This document shows, piece by piece, positions 33,810 to 42,930 of a DNA stretch of 58,431 nucleotides. The notes beneath the pieces are model-generated. The model ran no database searches. It was not told the origin of the DNA and saw only the letters and a list, made by a program, of their open reading frames with translations. Where the stretch lies: NCBI GenBank assembly GCA_964603905.1, contig CAZRWH010000006.1:1-58431 (forward strand), read 5' to 3'. Source of the stretch: CAZRWH01 sp964603905 (GTDB lineage Bacteria > Patescibacteriota > Gracilibacteria > UBA1369 > UBA12470). Both the position numbers and the translations under genes were made by a program. The number at the start of each line of letters is the position of its first letter. Within the stretch, counting starts at the first letter, position 1.

Positions 33810-35460
33810 TAATAACTACATCGAACATATCAAGCAACGACAGACGATGCACAGAAGCAATAATCGTCTTGTCTTTGTATTTCCTGAATACGCCTTTTAG
33901 AATCGCCCGCTCATTTTCCATATCAACGCTACTTGTAGGTTCGTCCATCAGAAGGATATCACTTTTCTCACCAGCAAGAAGTCCACGAGCAAGGGCAAGA
34001 CGTTGCTTTTCCCCACCACTGAGATTAACTCCTTTCTCGGCAATATTTGTTTCGAGTCCGGCAGGAAGACGCTTAAGAACAGATTTGAACCTAGCCAACC
34101 CCAGAACTTCTAAGATTTTTTTACGAGGAATTTTAAGTCCCATTGAGACGTTGTATTCGATTGTATTTTCAAAAATTTCAGGCTCCTGAGGCATCAAAGT
34201 TGTCATGTTAGAAAGGTGCAAAACACCGTGAGGCAGTTTTTTGCCATCAACATACAAATCACCTTTTGAGGCCTGAAAAATCCCACGCAAAAGTCCGAGA
34301 ACCGTGCTTTTACCACAGCCACTTTCACCAACAAAAGCAATGCGTGCACCTCGAGGAATATCAAGTGAAAAATTCTTGATTTGATGCTTGATTTTCTTTT
34401 CATCTTCATAAGTAAAATATAGGCCTTCAACTCGAAGATTCTTCCATTTTTTAGGGGCACGTGCATTAACTTTGGCACCCATTTTGTCGTAATCCCGGAA
34501 GATGTTCTCGGCGGAAGCTACAGATGCATCTTGCTCAACAATTTGACTGTATTTCCAAGCAAACTGATAGAAATTATGCCCAATCCTATCCATGTAAGCA
34601 TAAAGCGTATACAAAGTACCAATAACGATAACCTCGTCCGATTTCAAAGTACTAAAAATCTCCCAAGAAATAACACTGATAGACATAACCGTAATCCAGA
34701 AAGTCACACTAGCCCATTTGATCTCATTCACAATTGTTTTCTTCTTGAAAAGCTTGAAAGGAACATAGTGCCTTCTCATGGATTCCTTCACCGCAGCACT
34801 TTCAAAACGCATCGTCAAAACCGTTATTACATTCGACAAATAGTCATGAATCGCAGAAGCCGTTTTGTTGTACATTGAGTGAAGCCTCTTTGCGTATTTG
34901 AAGAGAACAATGTCGAACAAAATAACAAAAGTAAAAGCCAAAGTTGCAGCAACAAGGACCGCAATACCGGCATAAGCTTTGATGAAGAATAGAAGAAAAA
35001 ACGATCCAACAAGAGTCACAATGATTTCAACAAGAACAAATATTTCCTCCGAAAAATCCATAAAAGCAAGGGCCGCACGATTCAATTTATCAATGTTTTT
35101 TCCAGAATGATTTCCACGATGCCACTCAGCAGGAAGCCCAAAAAGAGCTTTCAATCCCGCCTCTCTATAATTCCCCATTACCCTATAAGCAAACACGCTT
35201 TCAAAAATTCTAGACACACCATGAAAAACCCAAAAAAGCACAGGCAAAGTACCAAGAATAATGAGCAGAAAAATAATTCTACGCCCCATATCTTCCCCAC
35301 CAGTCTGCAGTACATCCAAAATCTTACCGAAAACATAAGGCTCAAAAAGAATAATTGTATTAGCAGTAATCGACAAAAACAGGAATAAAAACATGTTTTT
35401 TCTATGCCCCTGGGCATATTTCCATGTATTCCTCAACATTGATGTAATTGGATTTCTCAT
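33802..35460 (-). CDS. ABC transporter, fused permease and ATPase (exporter type)
   Basis: 552 aa. Six membrane helices in the first ~310 residues are followed by a complete ATPase: Walker A GESGCGKST (~377-385), signature LSGGEKQR (~478), Walker B DILLMDEPTS (~500) and the H-loop histidine in SVHRL. This half-transporter layout works as a dimer and exports lipids, peptides or drugs; the substrate cannot be told. The ATG at 35460 is preferred over one 17 codons upstream, since MRNPITSM begins the usual short cytoplasmic segment. The last codons lie within a palindromic element. Confidence 0.93.
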   Translation of the reverse strand: MRNPITSMLRNTWKYAQGHRKNMFLFLFLSITANTIILFEPYVFGKILDVLQTGGEDMGRRIIFLLIILGTLPVLFWVFHGVSRIFESVFAYRVMGNYREAGLKALFGLPAEWHRGNHSGKNIDKLNRAALAFMDFSEEIFVLVEIIVTLVGSFFLLFFIKAYAGIAVLVAATLAFTFVILFDIVLFKYAKRLHSMYNKTASAIHDYLSNVITVLTMRFESAAVKESMRRHYVPFKLFKKKTIVNEIKWASVTFWITVMSISVISWEIFSTLKSDEVIVIGTLYTLYAYMDRIGHNFYQFAWKYSQIVEQDASVASAENIFRDYDKMGAKVNARAPKKWKNLRVEGLYFTYEDEKKIKHQIKNFSLDIPRGARIAFVGESGCGKSTVLGLLRGIFQASKGDLYVDGKKLPHGVLHLSNMTTLMPQEPEIFENTIEYNVSMGLKIPRKKILEVLGLARFKSVLKRLPAGLETNIAEKGVNLSGGEKQRLALARGLLAGEKSDILLMDEPTSSVDMENERAILKGVFRKYKDKTIIASVHRLSLLDMFDVVIRF

Positions 35461-35517
35461 ATTTGATATAATTCGAGAGAGGATTATGCCACAAAACCAC
35501 GCCCCAGGCAATGAGTA

Positions 35518-35546
35518 TTGACAACCGCGCTAAAAGACATCATAAT
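35518..35546 (+). promoter_or_regulatory. Promoter of the stalked lipoprotein gene
   Basis: A perfect TTGACA (35518-35523) and CATAAT (35541-35546) are 17 bp apart, 25 bp before the ATG at 35572. It overlaps an upstream TTG and so argues for the downstream ATG. Confidence 0.75.
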
Positions 35547-35571
35547 TCCGCCTCAATTTAAAACACTAAAC

Positions 35572-37419
35572 ATGAAAAAACTTACCTCTCTAGCGCTAGC
35601 CGCAGGACTAGCAGGATGCTGCCCAGATAACGACACAGCAGACAGCCTATTCGATTCACAAGATAGCCATATTGAAGATACAGACACTGGACAAACACAC
35701 ACAGGTGAAACAGGACACACCGGCGACACAGGAGATTCTGGAGAACCTTTGCCAGATCCAAAAGAATGTGAAATCAAACTTTACGACACAGAATCAGGAG
35801 AGCCAATAAGTTTTGAACTAACACACGCAGAAGGAACATCAGATCCTCAATTAATCAGGTCAATGACTTCATTGTATGGAGATTTTGTTTTGTTAACTGC
35901 AGACATCGCAGGACATAACAAAGAAGGAAAACTTCCTTTTGTTCCTTTAAGAATGGCAGACCACGACATCCAAACAGCATGGGAAGAAGCTGGAAACGAA
36001 CTAACCGCATCAATGACAATCGAAGCATCTTGGCCAAACGGAACAACCTGTACAGACACAATCGATGCACCTTTTAGAGAGTGGGAGCAACCTGTGAGAA
36101 ACAATTTTGCAACAGGTAAATACGCTGACCAAGAAAAACTGGCAGAAGTAAACACAGAACCTTTTGATAATAAATTCGGCCTTCTAGACTTCTGTCACGA
36201 AGATTACACACAAGACGATTACGCACACGACACTTTCCTTACAATCCCAGTTACAGGCGACCTTCTTGTTCAATACACAATGTCAAAAGACGACATGGAA
36301 GAGCTTGGAAGATCTGTAGGAAACGCTCAATACAGCGGACCACTTGCAGCTTCCACAATACAAAACGGAAACATCATTATGATGAGTGAAGCGTGGGCAA
36401 GCCTACAACAAGCACAACTTTTTGAGTTCTCTCTAACAGGAGAAGTTCTAAATTCATACGACACAACTCCTTACGCAGACTCACTAGAAGAAGACTTGCA
36501 GGCTCACAATGGGATTATCAATAATCCTTCAGAAGAACGCGCAGTAGACACAATCCTTTGGCAAAGAAGAGAAGCAGGAGATACAGAAGGATCCGACTTC
36601 AAAAGCACAATTGCAACACTGCATCTTGCAGACGACCTATCAATTGAATCTTACGACGTATGGTTTAACCCAGGAACAGCATCAACACTTGATCTGACAT
36701 ACGGAAACGCATTAAGCGTTAGCAGCAAAGGCGTTGACGGTTCTGTTTTCAAAACAGCAACTTATCCTGCGCTATGGGGTCACAATCAAGAAGTTGATTA
36801 CCTAGAAAAACCTTTTATTGTTGCCGGAAGCATAGACTCAGAATCTCCAGAGTACATTTTTGTAAGACAAGGATACTCGCATGTTGCATTGAGAAAAGAC
36901 CTTACAAGCAATTACCCGGACATGAGGGTTGTTGAAATTCCAGATGTAGAAGGGGTACCAGCTATGGATTTTCCACATGATGCAAACCTTACAAGACTTG
37001 ATTCAGACATGCTAAAACTTTGGATTCTAAGCCTTGGAGAAGGAGATGAAAACCACGCAAGAGTAAACTCTTTTTATATCAACACAGACGAAAACACTGT
37101 AGCTCCAGGATGTACTTTCGTTCCAGAACAAGACCCACGTTCACACAGCAACATCTTTGTTTTGCCAGGTGATTCACTTGTTGGAATGCACTCAGCTAGA
37201 TACGGAAATATGGAATGGTTTGATGCAGAAACTTGCGAACCAGTAATGCAACACCTAGTTGAAGGCCAAAAACCTAGAGGATTAGAAATAGCAAATCCAA
37301 GATGGAACCACCAAATCAAAGCAGGAAATCTAGTTGATGGCGACTATCTATCGTCCGTCACACTTGAACACGATTTCGAACAAGGAGCAGATCTATTCGG
37401 AGAAATAGAACAGGAGTAA
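35572..37419 (+). CDS. Lipoprotein with Thr/Gly/Asp stalk and predicted beta-propeller
   Basis: 615 aa. Lipoprotein signal with lipobox GLAGC, then an acidic Thr/Gly-rich stalk (GETGHTGDTGDSG) of a kind common in surface lipoproteins of myxobacteria and relatives. The body is beta-rich and includes AHNGIINNP, FPHDANLTRL and HSNIFVLPGDSLVGMHSARY. These histidine-containing strands vaguely recall arylsulfotransferase (ASST) propellers, but I would not assign that activity. The gene at 40990-42660 is a distant paralogue with the same closing pattern (Asp-x-x-Thr-Cys-Glu). It has its own strong promoter. Confidence 0.75.
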   Translation: MKKLTSLALAAGLAGCCPDNDTADSLFDSQDSHIEDTDTGQTHTGETGHTGDTGDSGEPLPDPKECEIKLYDTESGEPISFELTHAEGTSDPQLIRSMTSLYGDFVLLTADIAGHNKEGKLPFVPLRMADHDIQTAWEEAGNELTASMTIEASWPNGTTCTDTIDAPFREWEQPVRNNFATGKYADQEKLAEVNTEPFDNKFGLLDFCHEDYTQDDYAHDTFLTIPVTGDLLVQYTMSKDDMEELGRSVGNAQYSGPLAASTIQNGNIIMMSEAWASLQQAQLFEFSLTGEVLNSYDTTPYADSLEEDLQAHNGIINNPSEERAVDTILWQRREAGDTEGSDFKSTIATLHLADDLSIESYDVWFNPGTASTLDLTYGNALSVSSKGVDGSVFKTATYPALWGHNQEVDYLEKPFIVAGSIDSESPEYIFVRQGYSHVALRKDLTSNYPDMRVVEIPDVEGVPAMDFPHDANLTRLDSDMLKLWILSLGEGDENHARVNSFYINTDENTVAPGCTFVPEQDPRSHSNIFVLPGDSLVGMHSARYGNMEWFDAETCEPVMQHLVEGQKPRGLEIANPRWNHQIKAGNLVDGDYLSSVTLEHDFEQGADLFGEIEQE

Positions 37420-37453
37420 TCGAAATCAAATCCTGTTGAATCAATCAAGGTTT

Positions 37454-37459
37454 GAGGAG
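37454..37459 (+). promoter_or_regulatory. Shine-Dalgarno site deciding the start at 37464
   Basis: GAGGAG ends 4 bases before ATG 37464. It is the only clear Shine-Dalgarno I found before a gene here; the other starts follow A/T-rich leaders. An in-frame TTG at 37452 overlaps this site and is therefore unlikely to be used. Confidence 0.75.
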
Positions 37460-37463
37460 TATC

Positions 37464-37808
37464 ATGAAACCAATGGATATCAACGAACTAAAAGACTATT
37501 GCCTCGCAAAACTGCGCACCACATGCGACTTTCCTTTCGATCATAAAACACTTGTTTTTCGCGTAGGAGAAAAAATGTTTGCACTAACAAACATCGAACA
37601 AGAACCTTGCAAAGTTAACCTAAAATGCGACCCCGTACTTGCAATGGGACTTAGGCAAAAGCACAAATCTATCGTCCCCGGATACCACATGAACAAAAAA
37701 CATTGGAACACAGTCCAGATCGAAGATTCCGAGCTAAAAGACGACCTAATCAAACAAATGATTGACCACTCATACGAACTTGTAGCGGCTAAGTTACCGA
37801 AAAACTAA
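37464..37808 (+). CDS. MmcQ/YjbR family protein
   Basis: 114 aa. The segment KTLVFRVGEKMFALTNIEQE followed by VNLKCDP and the conserved SIVPGYHMNKKHWNTV matches the MmcQ/YjbR (DUF419) family, small cytoplasmic proteins with a CyaY-like DNA-binding fold and uncertain role. Length is normal. The presence of a Shine-Dalgarno, unlike its neighbours, may reflect recent arrival. Confidence 0.88.
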   Translation: MKPMDINELKDYCLAKLRTTCDFPFDHKTLVFRVGEKMFALTNIEQEPCKVNLKCDPVLAMGLRQKHKSIVPGYHMNKKHWNTVQIEDSELKDDLIKQMIDHSYELVAAKLPKN

Positions 37809-37819
37809 CCCCAATCATT

Positions 37820-38059
37820 ATGCGAATAGTCGAAACCAACAAACCAGAAAACCTGTACCCCCACAGACAAATATTCCGCCCAGACGGAAGCTCACTTTGC
37901 GAATGCGACGGAACAAAAGACGAAGTTGTAATGTGCGAACTCTCCAAAGCAAGAACCGACGGAGGACAACCACCAAACCAGACAGACCAAGAAACCCACA
38001 AAATAATCGAATGTTGTCATCAGGCAACAATGAGGATTTGGGAAGATAAAGACAAGTAA
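37820..38059 (+). CDS. Small cysteine-containing protein
   Basis: 79 aa, starting 11 bp after the MmcQ/YjbR gene. It has five cysteines, including CECDG and ECC, and an FRPDGSSLCECDG stretch that might be a small metal-binding loop. No family recognised. Likely co-transcribed with the gene before it. Confidence 0.55.
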   Translation: MRIVETNKPENLYPHRQIFRPDGSSLCECDGTKDEVVMCELSKARTDGGQPPNQTDQETHKIIECCHQATMRIWEDKDK

Positions 38060-38061
38060 AA

Positions 38062-38136
38062 TGGAGCCATCACCGGGATTTGAACCCGGGACCCCTCCCT
38101 TACCATGGGAGTGCTCTACCACTGAGCTATGATGGC
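38062..38136 (-). tRNA. tRNA-Thr (anticodon GGT)
   Basis: On the - strand a complete cloverleaf: acceptor GCCATCA/TGATGGC, D-arm AGCTCAGTGGTAGAGC, anticodon stem CTCCC/GGGAG with loop ATGGTAA (anticodon GGT), T-arm with GGTTCAAATCC, discriminator T and an encoded CCA. Confidence 0.96.
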
Positions 38137-38189
38137 TTATGCAGATACATACTACTTAGTCCGCCCTACTTATCAAGATTTTTTCCTTA

Positions 38190-38708
38190 TTAAATTCCTG
38201 AAAAATATTTTTCTCGAACAAAATCTGCAAAATCCATAACCTCCTTCAAACAAGCCTTATGATCTTCAATAGAACAATTCATCAAAGATTCCAGCCCAAA
38301 AAACGACAAATTAAAGAAGTCACCATAAAGCTCAGATAGCCCCAGCCGATAACGCACATCAACTTCTCGCTCTAGATAGAACTCTTCAAGCAATTTTTCA
38401 ACCACATCATAACTCTCTTCCGCACTCAAAAAATCAAAATCAGCAATTCGAGAATAAACACCACTACAAACCTGAATCATCGGCGGCGACACATCCCTAA
38501 ACTCAGGATTCGCGTCATACCCACGATGCCCCGGATTCCAGCCTTCACACGAAACATAAGTACACACACCAACCGAATTTAACATCACAACAGCATCAAA
38601 AACACCTAGATCCAAGTCCTCTGAATCTAGCATTTCCAAGTAATAACGTGTACATTGCTCCACTCGCTTCATATCAATCCCCAAATTCAGATCGTCAACT
38701 TTAAGCAT
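38190..38708 (-). CDS. Unrecognised 172-aa protein with SCEG motif
   Basis: Cytoplasmic, acidic. It contains VCTYVSCEGWNPGHRG, which resembles the T-x-SCEGH motif of small uncharacterised bacterial proteins, and several cysteines. No function can be assigned. It has its own promoter at 38729-38758 and lies next to tRNA-Thr. Confidence 0.75.
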   Translation of the reverse strand: MLKVDDLNLGIDMKRVEQCTRYYLEMLDSEDLDLGVFDAVVMLNSVGVCTYVSCEGWNPGHRGYDANPEFRDVSPPMIQVCSGVYSRIADFDFLSAEESYDVVEKLLEEFYLEREVDVRYRLGLSELYGDFFNLSFFGLESLMNCSIEDHKACLKEVMDFADFVREKYFSGI

Positions 38709-38728
38709 ATAAATTTATAAAGGAACCG

Positions 38729-38758
38729 ATTATACTTTCAACAGACGCATCTTTTCAA
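38729..38758 (-). promoter_or_regulatory. Promoter of the SCEG-motif gene
   Basis: TTGAAA (38758-38753) and perfect TATAAT (38734-38729) are 18 bp apart on the - strand, 20 bp before the ATG at 38708. Confidence 0.7.
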
Positions 38759-38771
38759 CCCCTTCCAAATC

Positions 38772-39542
38772 ATGAAGAAAATTCTCATCCCAATACTAAT
38801 CCTAGCCATCCTGGCCATACCAGCCACATACTTTGGCAAAAAAGTCATAAGAGACTATCAATACAGCGTCACGCATTCAACTTTAGAGCCAATCACCCTG
38901 GAAACAGAGCCTTCTGCAAATAACAGTTTTCCTAAGGAAAACACCATAACTACAACCACCACTACTACTACCACTGAAGAAATCAATTTAAAAATTGATT
39001 TCTTCTCCCAGGCCCCATACGCCGACTGGTCAATGCCATACCAAGAAGCTTGTGAGGAAGCCAGCCTGATCCTCGCATACAATTTCGTCCAGGGGATCAC
39101 GATGAACAAGGAGGAGTTCCACATCGAACTTCTCAAGATGATAGATTGGGAGACCGCACATTTTGGCTCATACGAGCACACGACGGTTGATGAAACAGCT
39201 GAGATGCTTGATGATTTTTATGATTTTCAAAACTACAAAATTCTCACAGATCCAAGCATCGACAACCTCAAAAACGAGCTAGCATCCGGAAATCCAATCG
39301 TTGCACCATTTGCAGGACGAGAGCTTGGGAACCCCAACTTTACAGGAGAAGGGCCGTACTACCACATGCTTGTAATCCGCGGATACGACGAAGAATATTT
39401 CATCACAAACGACGTTGGCACCCGCCTTGGCGAGAACTACCAATACACTCATGACGTACTAATGAACGCACTTCATGACTGGCACGATACCGATATTTCT
39501 ACAGAAGGAGAGAAAAAAGTTTTAGTCCTCCTTGGATCCTAA
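38772..39542 (+). CDS. Membrane-anchored C39-like cysteine peptidase
   Basis: 256 aa. One N-terminal membrane segment (residues 4-22), a linker, then a papain-like C39 domain: catalytic Cys in YQEACEEASLILAYN, His in GPYYHMLVIRGYDE and Asn/Asp in FITNDVGT. Related C39_2 domains cleave double-glycine-type leaders or unknown secreted substrates; here the enzyme faces outward. The linker at residues ~52-70 is poly-threonine and is encoded by a hairpin-capped repeat otherwise found between genes (38926-38976). The 3' end overlaps the convergent gene at 39522-39836 by 21 bp. Confidence 0.85.
   Translation: MKKILIPILILAILAIPATYFGKKVIRDYQYSVTHSTLEPITLETEPSANNSFPKENTITTTTTTTTTEEINLKIDFFSQAPYADWSMPYQEACEEASLILAYNFVQGITMNKEEFHIELLKMIDWETAHFGSYEHTTVDETAEMLDDFYDFQNYKILTDPSIDNLKNELASGNPIVAPFAGRELGNPNFTGEGPYYHMLVIRGYDEEYFITNDVGTRLGENYQYTHDVLMNALHDWHDTDISTEGEKKVLVLLGS
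38926..38976 (+). repeat. Hairpin-ACACCAT-tract element inside the C39 peptidase gene
   Basis: The perfect hairpin GTTTTCC-TAA-GGAAAAC (38926-38942) overlaps ACACCATAACTACAACCACC and continues as ACT/ACC triplets. This is the composite found between genes at 29515 and 47603, here read in frame as SFPKENT followed by TITTTTTTTTT. Confidence 0.8.
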
Positions 39543-39836
39543 ACCATCAAGCCATTCTCGATGTCCCAACTCAAACTGGAAACGTTGAACAGTTCCCAGA
39601 TTTTTGTCGAAGCTGTTCGCTCCAAGTTGCGCACCAACAGCCCCCATTTCTTGTTCAAGCAATGCAAACTGCTCAACCAATTTTTGAGTTGCCTCCGCTA
39701 TTGCCTCTTTTCTCGAAAGCCCTCTGGAAACTCCCTCGTCAACCCATCTTTCATGCTGCTTCATAACCCTTCTAGCATCAAAAAACTCCCTCATCACCCT
39801 TTCTGATGGAGGCCCTTCAATTTGAACACGCACCAT
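39522..39836 (-). CDS. Small helical protein convergent with the C39 peptidase
   Basis: 104 aa, charged and helical (RVMKQHERWVDEGVSRGLSR), without signal peptide or known motif. Its last seven codons overlap the 3' end of the C39 gene on the other strand. A real gene is likely from its G/T-rich - strand codon use, which matches other - strand genes. Confidence 0.65.
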   Translation of the reverse strand: MVRVQIEGPPSERVMREFFDARRVMKQHERWVDEGVSRGLSRKEAIAEATQKLVEQFALLEQEMGAVGAQLGANSFDKNLGTVQRFQFELGHREWLDGLGSKED

Positions 39837-39901
39837 AACAATTTTGATTAAAAATTATTGACCAAAGACTAGGAACCAATACTACCACACAAATATCTGT
39901 T

Positions 39902-39930
39902 TTGACTAATCGCAAACAAACATATAGAAT
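39902..39930 (+). promoter_or_regulatory. Promoter of the 39958-42660 pair
   Basis: TTGACT (39902-39907) and TAGAAT (39925-39930) are 17 bp apart, 27 bp before the ATG at 39958. Confidence 0.75.
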
Positions 39931-39957
39931 CCCCTCCTAACTTCTCAAACCAAAATC

Positions 39958-40980
39958 ATGCAAACTCCAAGATTCGACATACCTGAACAAGACAGAAGAA
40001 ACGCACTCGCTGCAAGCACACAATCCCTAAAAGCTTTTGCCGACCAAATGTTCCGCGACGGATACGAAGACGACGCAAGAGTCATAATCAACTGCCTAGA
40101 TTTTGGCCCATTTGCCACAGATGACCTAAAAAATTGGGTACTTTCAACCGACAACCCATACAGAAAAGCTGTTTTAGAACACATCGAACTGGAAGAAAGC
40201 CAACTTCCAGAAGCGTGGATGCTAAACAAATTCCCTTCTCTCAACGGAACCAAACTTTCAACACAACAAGAACAATTACTGCATATGGCTCAAGGAGCAC
40301 TTTTAAACCTGCAATTCGTAGTCGAAGGACGACATGAATCTCCAATGACAGTCGACATGATTCCACGAATGGCGATGTCGCTAGAAGACTTCATAACCGA
40401 TCTACGAGAAGACAAAAAAACACAAGCCATCGCAGATGCTTTTGAAAAACAGTACGACGCAATTTATTCAGACCTCGTCCTCCTAGACGACATGAACATC
40501 CTAGGCCTAACCGAAAAACCTGACCTGTTCACAGGTCCACTAGCACCAATCGACGAGAGATTACAAGAACTATACTGCCAATTCTTCGACTTCATAGCCG
40601 AACTAACCGAAGCAGGAAAAACAGCAACCGCAGAAGCCCTAAGCACAGCCGTCAAAGAAGACAAATTCGATGAGATCAAGACACTAACAATCAGTAACAA
40701 ACTGCGTGAAGCAATCCGACGATACGAAAGACTGCAATACAAGGAAGGTGAACTCAAAATCTGGGAACAACAATTAAGAATACGTATCAGGCAAGGACTC
40801 GACTCACAACAAAGCAGATACCACCGTCAACTTCTAGAAAGCATAGACAACGCAATAAGAAACAAGGATAAAGTAGAAGGATTAAAACAGCTCCAAAAAA
40901 TCCACAAAGCAAACGGCGGTCATCCATGGGAAGCCGACCTAGCAAAAGTAATCCGAGGGAATATCGGGTTAAAACCTTAA
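39958..40980 (+). CDS. Unrecognised 340-aa helical protein
   Basis: Predicted all-alpha and cytoplasmic, with no signal peptide or membrane segment. No motif known to me. It is followed after 9 bp by the lipoprotein gene at 40990, so the two are probably co-transcribed from the promoter at 39902. Confidence 0.75.
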   Translation: MQTPRFDIPEQDRRNALAASTQSLKAFADQMFRDGYEDDARVIINCLDFGPFATDDLKNWVLSTDNPYRKAVLEHIELEESQLPEAWMLNKFPSLNGTKLSTQQEQLLHMAQGALLNLQFVVEGRHESPMTVDMIPRMAMSLEDFITDLREDKKTQAIADAFEKQYDAIYSDLVLLDDMNILGLTEKPDLFTGPLAPIDERLQELYCQFFDFIAELTEAGKTATAEALSTAVKEDKFDEIKTLTISNKLREAIRRYERLQYKEGELKIWEQQLRIRIRQGLDSQQSRYHRQLLESIDNAIRNKDKVEGLKQLQKIHKANGGHPWEADLAKVIRGNIGLKP

Positions 40981-40989
40981 CCACTCGCA

Positions 40990-42660
40990 ATGAAAAACGT
41001 TAGCAAACTTGCTGCAATAGTAGCGGCATCTCAGATAACAGCCTGCACTCCAGACGACACAGGATTCATCATAGACACGACCACTCCCAACACTCAAGAG
41101 TGCTCAGTAGGAGTATATTCAGACGGCGAAAAATTCCACTGGGAGTATACCGGCGACCCATCAAAAATAGTTGCCGAAATTTCTTTTTTTGAAGGTGGGC
41201 TGAAACACATACTGCGCCTTCCTTCCAAAAACACATACGGAACAATAACGCAATTTGAAGGCGGAGATGAAATCACATTAAAAGGACTAAACTCAGAGAA
41301 CGAAACAATCTGCACCGACCCTCATCAGCTAAATGACGACCTTTATCTATCAGGAGATTTACATGCAAACCTCAATGCATTAACAGATGAAGCATTATCA
41401 TCTTTGGCCGGCACTGTTTCGATTAGAATAACAAATGCAGTAAACGCCGACGAACAAACCATGCCACCGCGCCCTATCTACATCGAAGACCCTCTAACGG
41501 GAAAAGTCTTCAAAGAATTAGATGCAAACACTTTCATAGAAAACGCATACGCAGTTACAACCGCTGACATTTACCAAGGGGAAATATACGTTTCAAGCGA
41601 CCATTTTGCAGGACTAGAAAACACAACCCTCGCACGAGCTAGCTTGGACAATCTAGAAGAAATCGAATCAACCGAATTAACAGACGAATATCAACACGGA
41701 CTACAAAGAGAATTCTTCATACTGCCAGAATGGGCACAAGACGACCCAGCCACAACATCAATAGCAGGCCTAAGCTGGAATTCATATTCAAGCGAAGGAT
41801 CTATGGTTTCGGAAGGAATCGGCGTAATTCTAGATGTAAGCAACGACGAACTAAGAGGTGTTGATACAACAACTTGGTTCGATTCAAGCCAAGTCTCCTC
41901 AGGATATGATTTGTTTGCGAATTCGATGGCGCTTTCTCCAAAACAACCAACCTCCACACAGTACATAGGAATGACACTCCCTATAAACGTCAATGACAAT
42001 GGAGAAGAGGAAGAAGGCAATAAAGAAATTATCGCAATGGCAGAGGTTGGGAAAACCGAACCAATGGCAATCCTCATCGAAGCAGGACAAGTCGACAACG
42101 CACTACTATCAACATACCGAAACGCATATCCAGACGTAAAAATAATCGAACTTCCAAACCCATCAGCAAACGGAACAAATCCACTGTTTTTTGTTCACAG
42201 TTTTCAAGCTTGGGACAAAGACAACGGAAACCTAGGATTAGCAGTATTCAATCTATACCCAGACATGGAAAACAGAAGCACAATCGATATTTACGAAGTT
42301 ACATACCCACTAGAAAACACCGGAAACATTGCAAGCTTCATCTGCGGACATAGCACCCAAGAAGCCAGCATAGGCCGTGGAAACATAGTAATGCCAACCC
42401 ACGATTCAGAACTAATGAGCGTAATGATCGGAGGATCAATCGGCGAAACATGCGAAAAACCTGTTTATTGGATCGACACTTCAACATGCGAACTAGTATC
42501 AAAAATCGAACCAAAAAATCCAGGATGCGAAGAAACAGCAACGACAGATCACTGGCGTGAAATGAGCCTTCTACAACACTTGTATCCAAAAACAGAAGTT
42601 GTATCCGCTACAAGCGAATATAACATGGACATCCTATCCGTTTTGTTCAGAGAGCTTTAA
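40990..42660 (+). CDS. Lipoprotein, paralogue of the stalked lipoprotein
   Basis: 556 aa. Signal peptide with lipobox QITAC, then a short TPDDTGFIIDTTTP stalk. The beta-rich body shares features with the product at 35572-37419: a tail strand YWIDTSTCELVSK against MEWFDAETCEPV, and FFVHSFQAWDKDN against FPHDANLTRLDSD. Probably a surface beta-propeller. Shorter stalk than its paralogue. The 3' end overlaps a convergent small gene by 27 bp. Confidence 0.75.
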   Translation: MKNVSKLAAIVAASQITACTPDDTGFIIDTTTPNTQECSVGVYSDGEKFHWEYTGDPSKIVAEISFFEGGLKHILRLPSKNTYGTITQFEGGDEITLKGLNSENETICTDPHQLNDDLYLSGDLHANLNALTDEALSSLAGTVSIRITNAVNADEQTMPPRPIYIEDPLTGKVFKELDANTFIENAYAVTTADIYQGEIYVSSDHFAGLENTTLARASLDNLEEIESTELTDEYQHGLQREFFILPEWAQDDPATTSIAGLSWNSYSSEGSMVSEGIGVILDVSNDELRGVDTTTWFDSSQVSSGYDLFANSMALSPKQPTSTQYIGMTLPINVNDNGEEEEGNKEIIAMAEVGKTEPMAILIEAGQVDNALLSTYRNAYPDVKIIELPNPSANGTNPLFFVHSFQAWDKDNGNLGLAVFNLYPDMENRSTIDIYEVTYPLENTGNIASFICGHSTQEASIGRGNIVMPTHDSELMSVMIGGSIGETCEKPVYWIDTSTCELVSKIEPKNPGCEETATTDHWREMSLLQHLYPKTEVVSATSEYNMDILSVLFREL

Positions 42661-42852
42661 ATCGTCCAACTCAACAAACTCAGAAAAGAACTTACCTTTT
42701 CCTGGCTCGTATGGAATACCATCAGGAAATATTTCATCCAAAGGTATTTCAAAAAATTCAGGCTCCAGCTCAGCAATACGCAAAGCCTCATCAACAGACA
42801 ATCTATCTTCTTGTTCTCCTTCTCCACGAGAAAATTCTGGTGCTGGTTTCAT
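42634..42852 (-). CDS. Small acidic protein
   Basis: 72 aa, strongly acidic, Pro-containing (IPLDEIFPDGIPYEPGKGKF), no known family. Its last codons overlap the 3' end of the convergent lipoprotein gene. Codon use fits - strand genes here. Confidence 0.55.
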   Translation of the reverse strand: MKPAPEFSRGEGEQEDRLSVDEALRIAELEPEFFEIPLDEIFPDGIPYEPGKGKFFSEFVELDDLKLSEQNG

Positions 42853-42930
42853 GTTATTTTGATTTAAATTCAGGACGCAACCATACTATTTTTAGGCGCA
42901 AAGATAAAGGCTAAAACCGCAACTACACAC

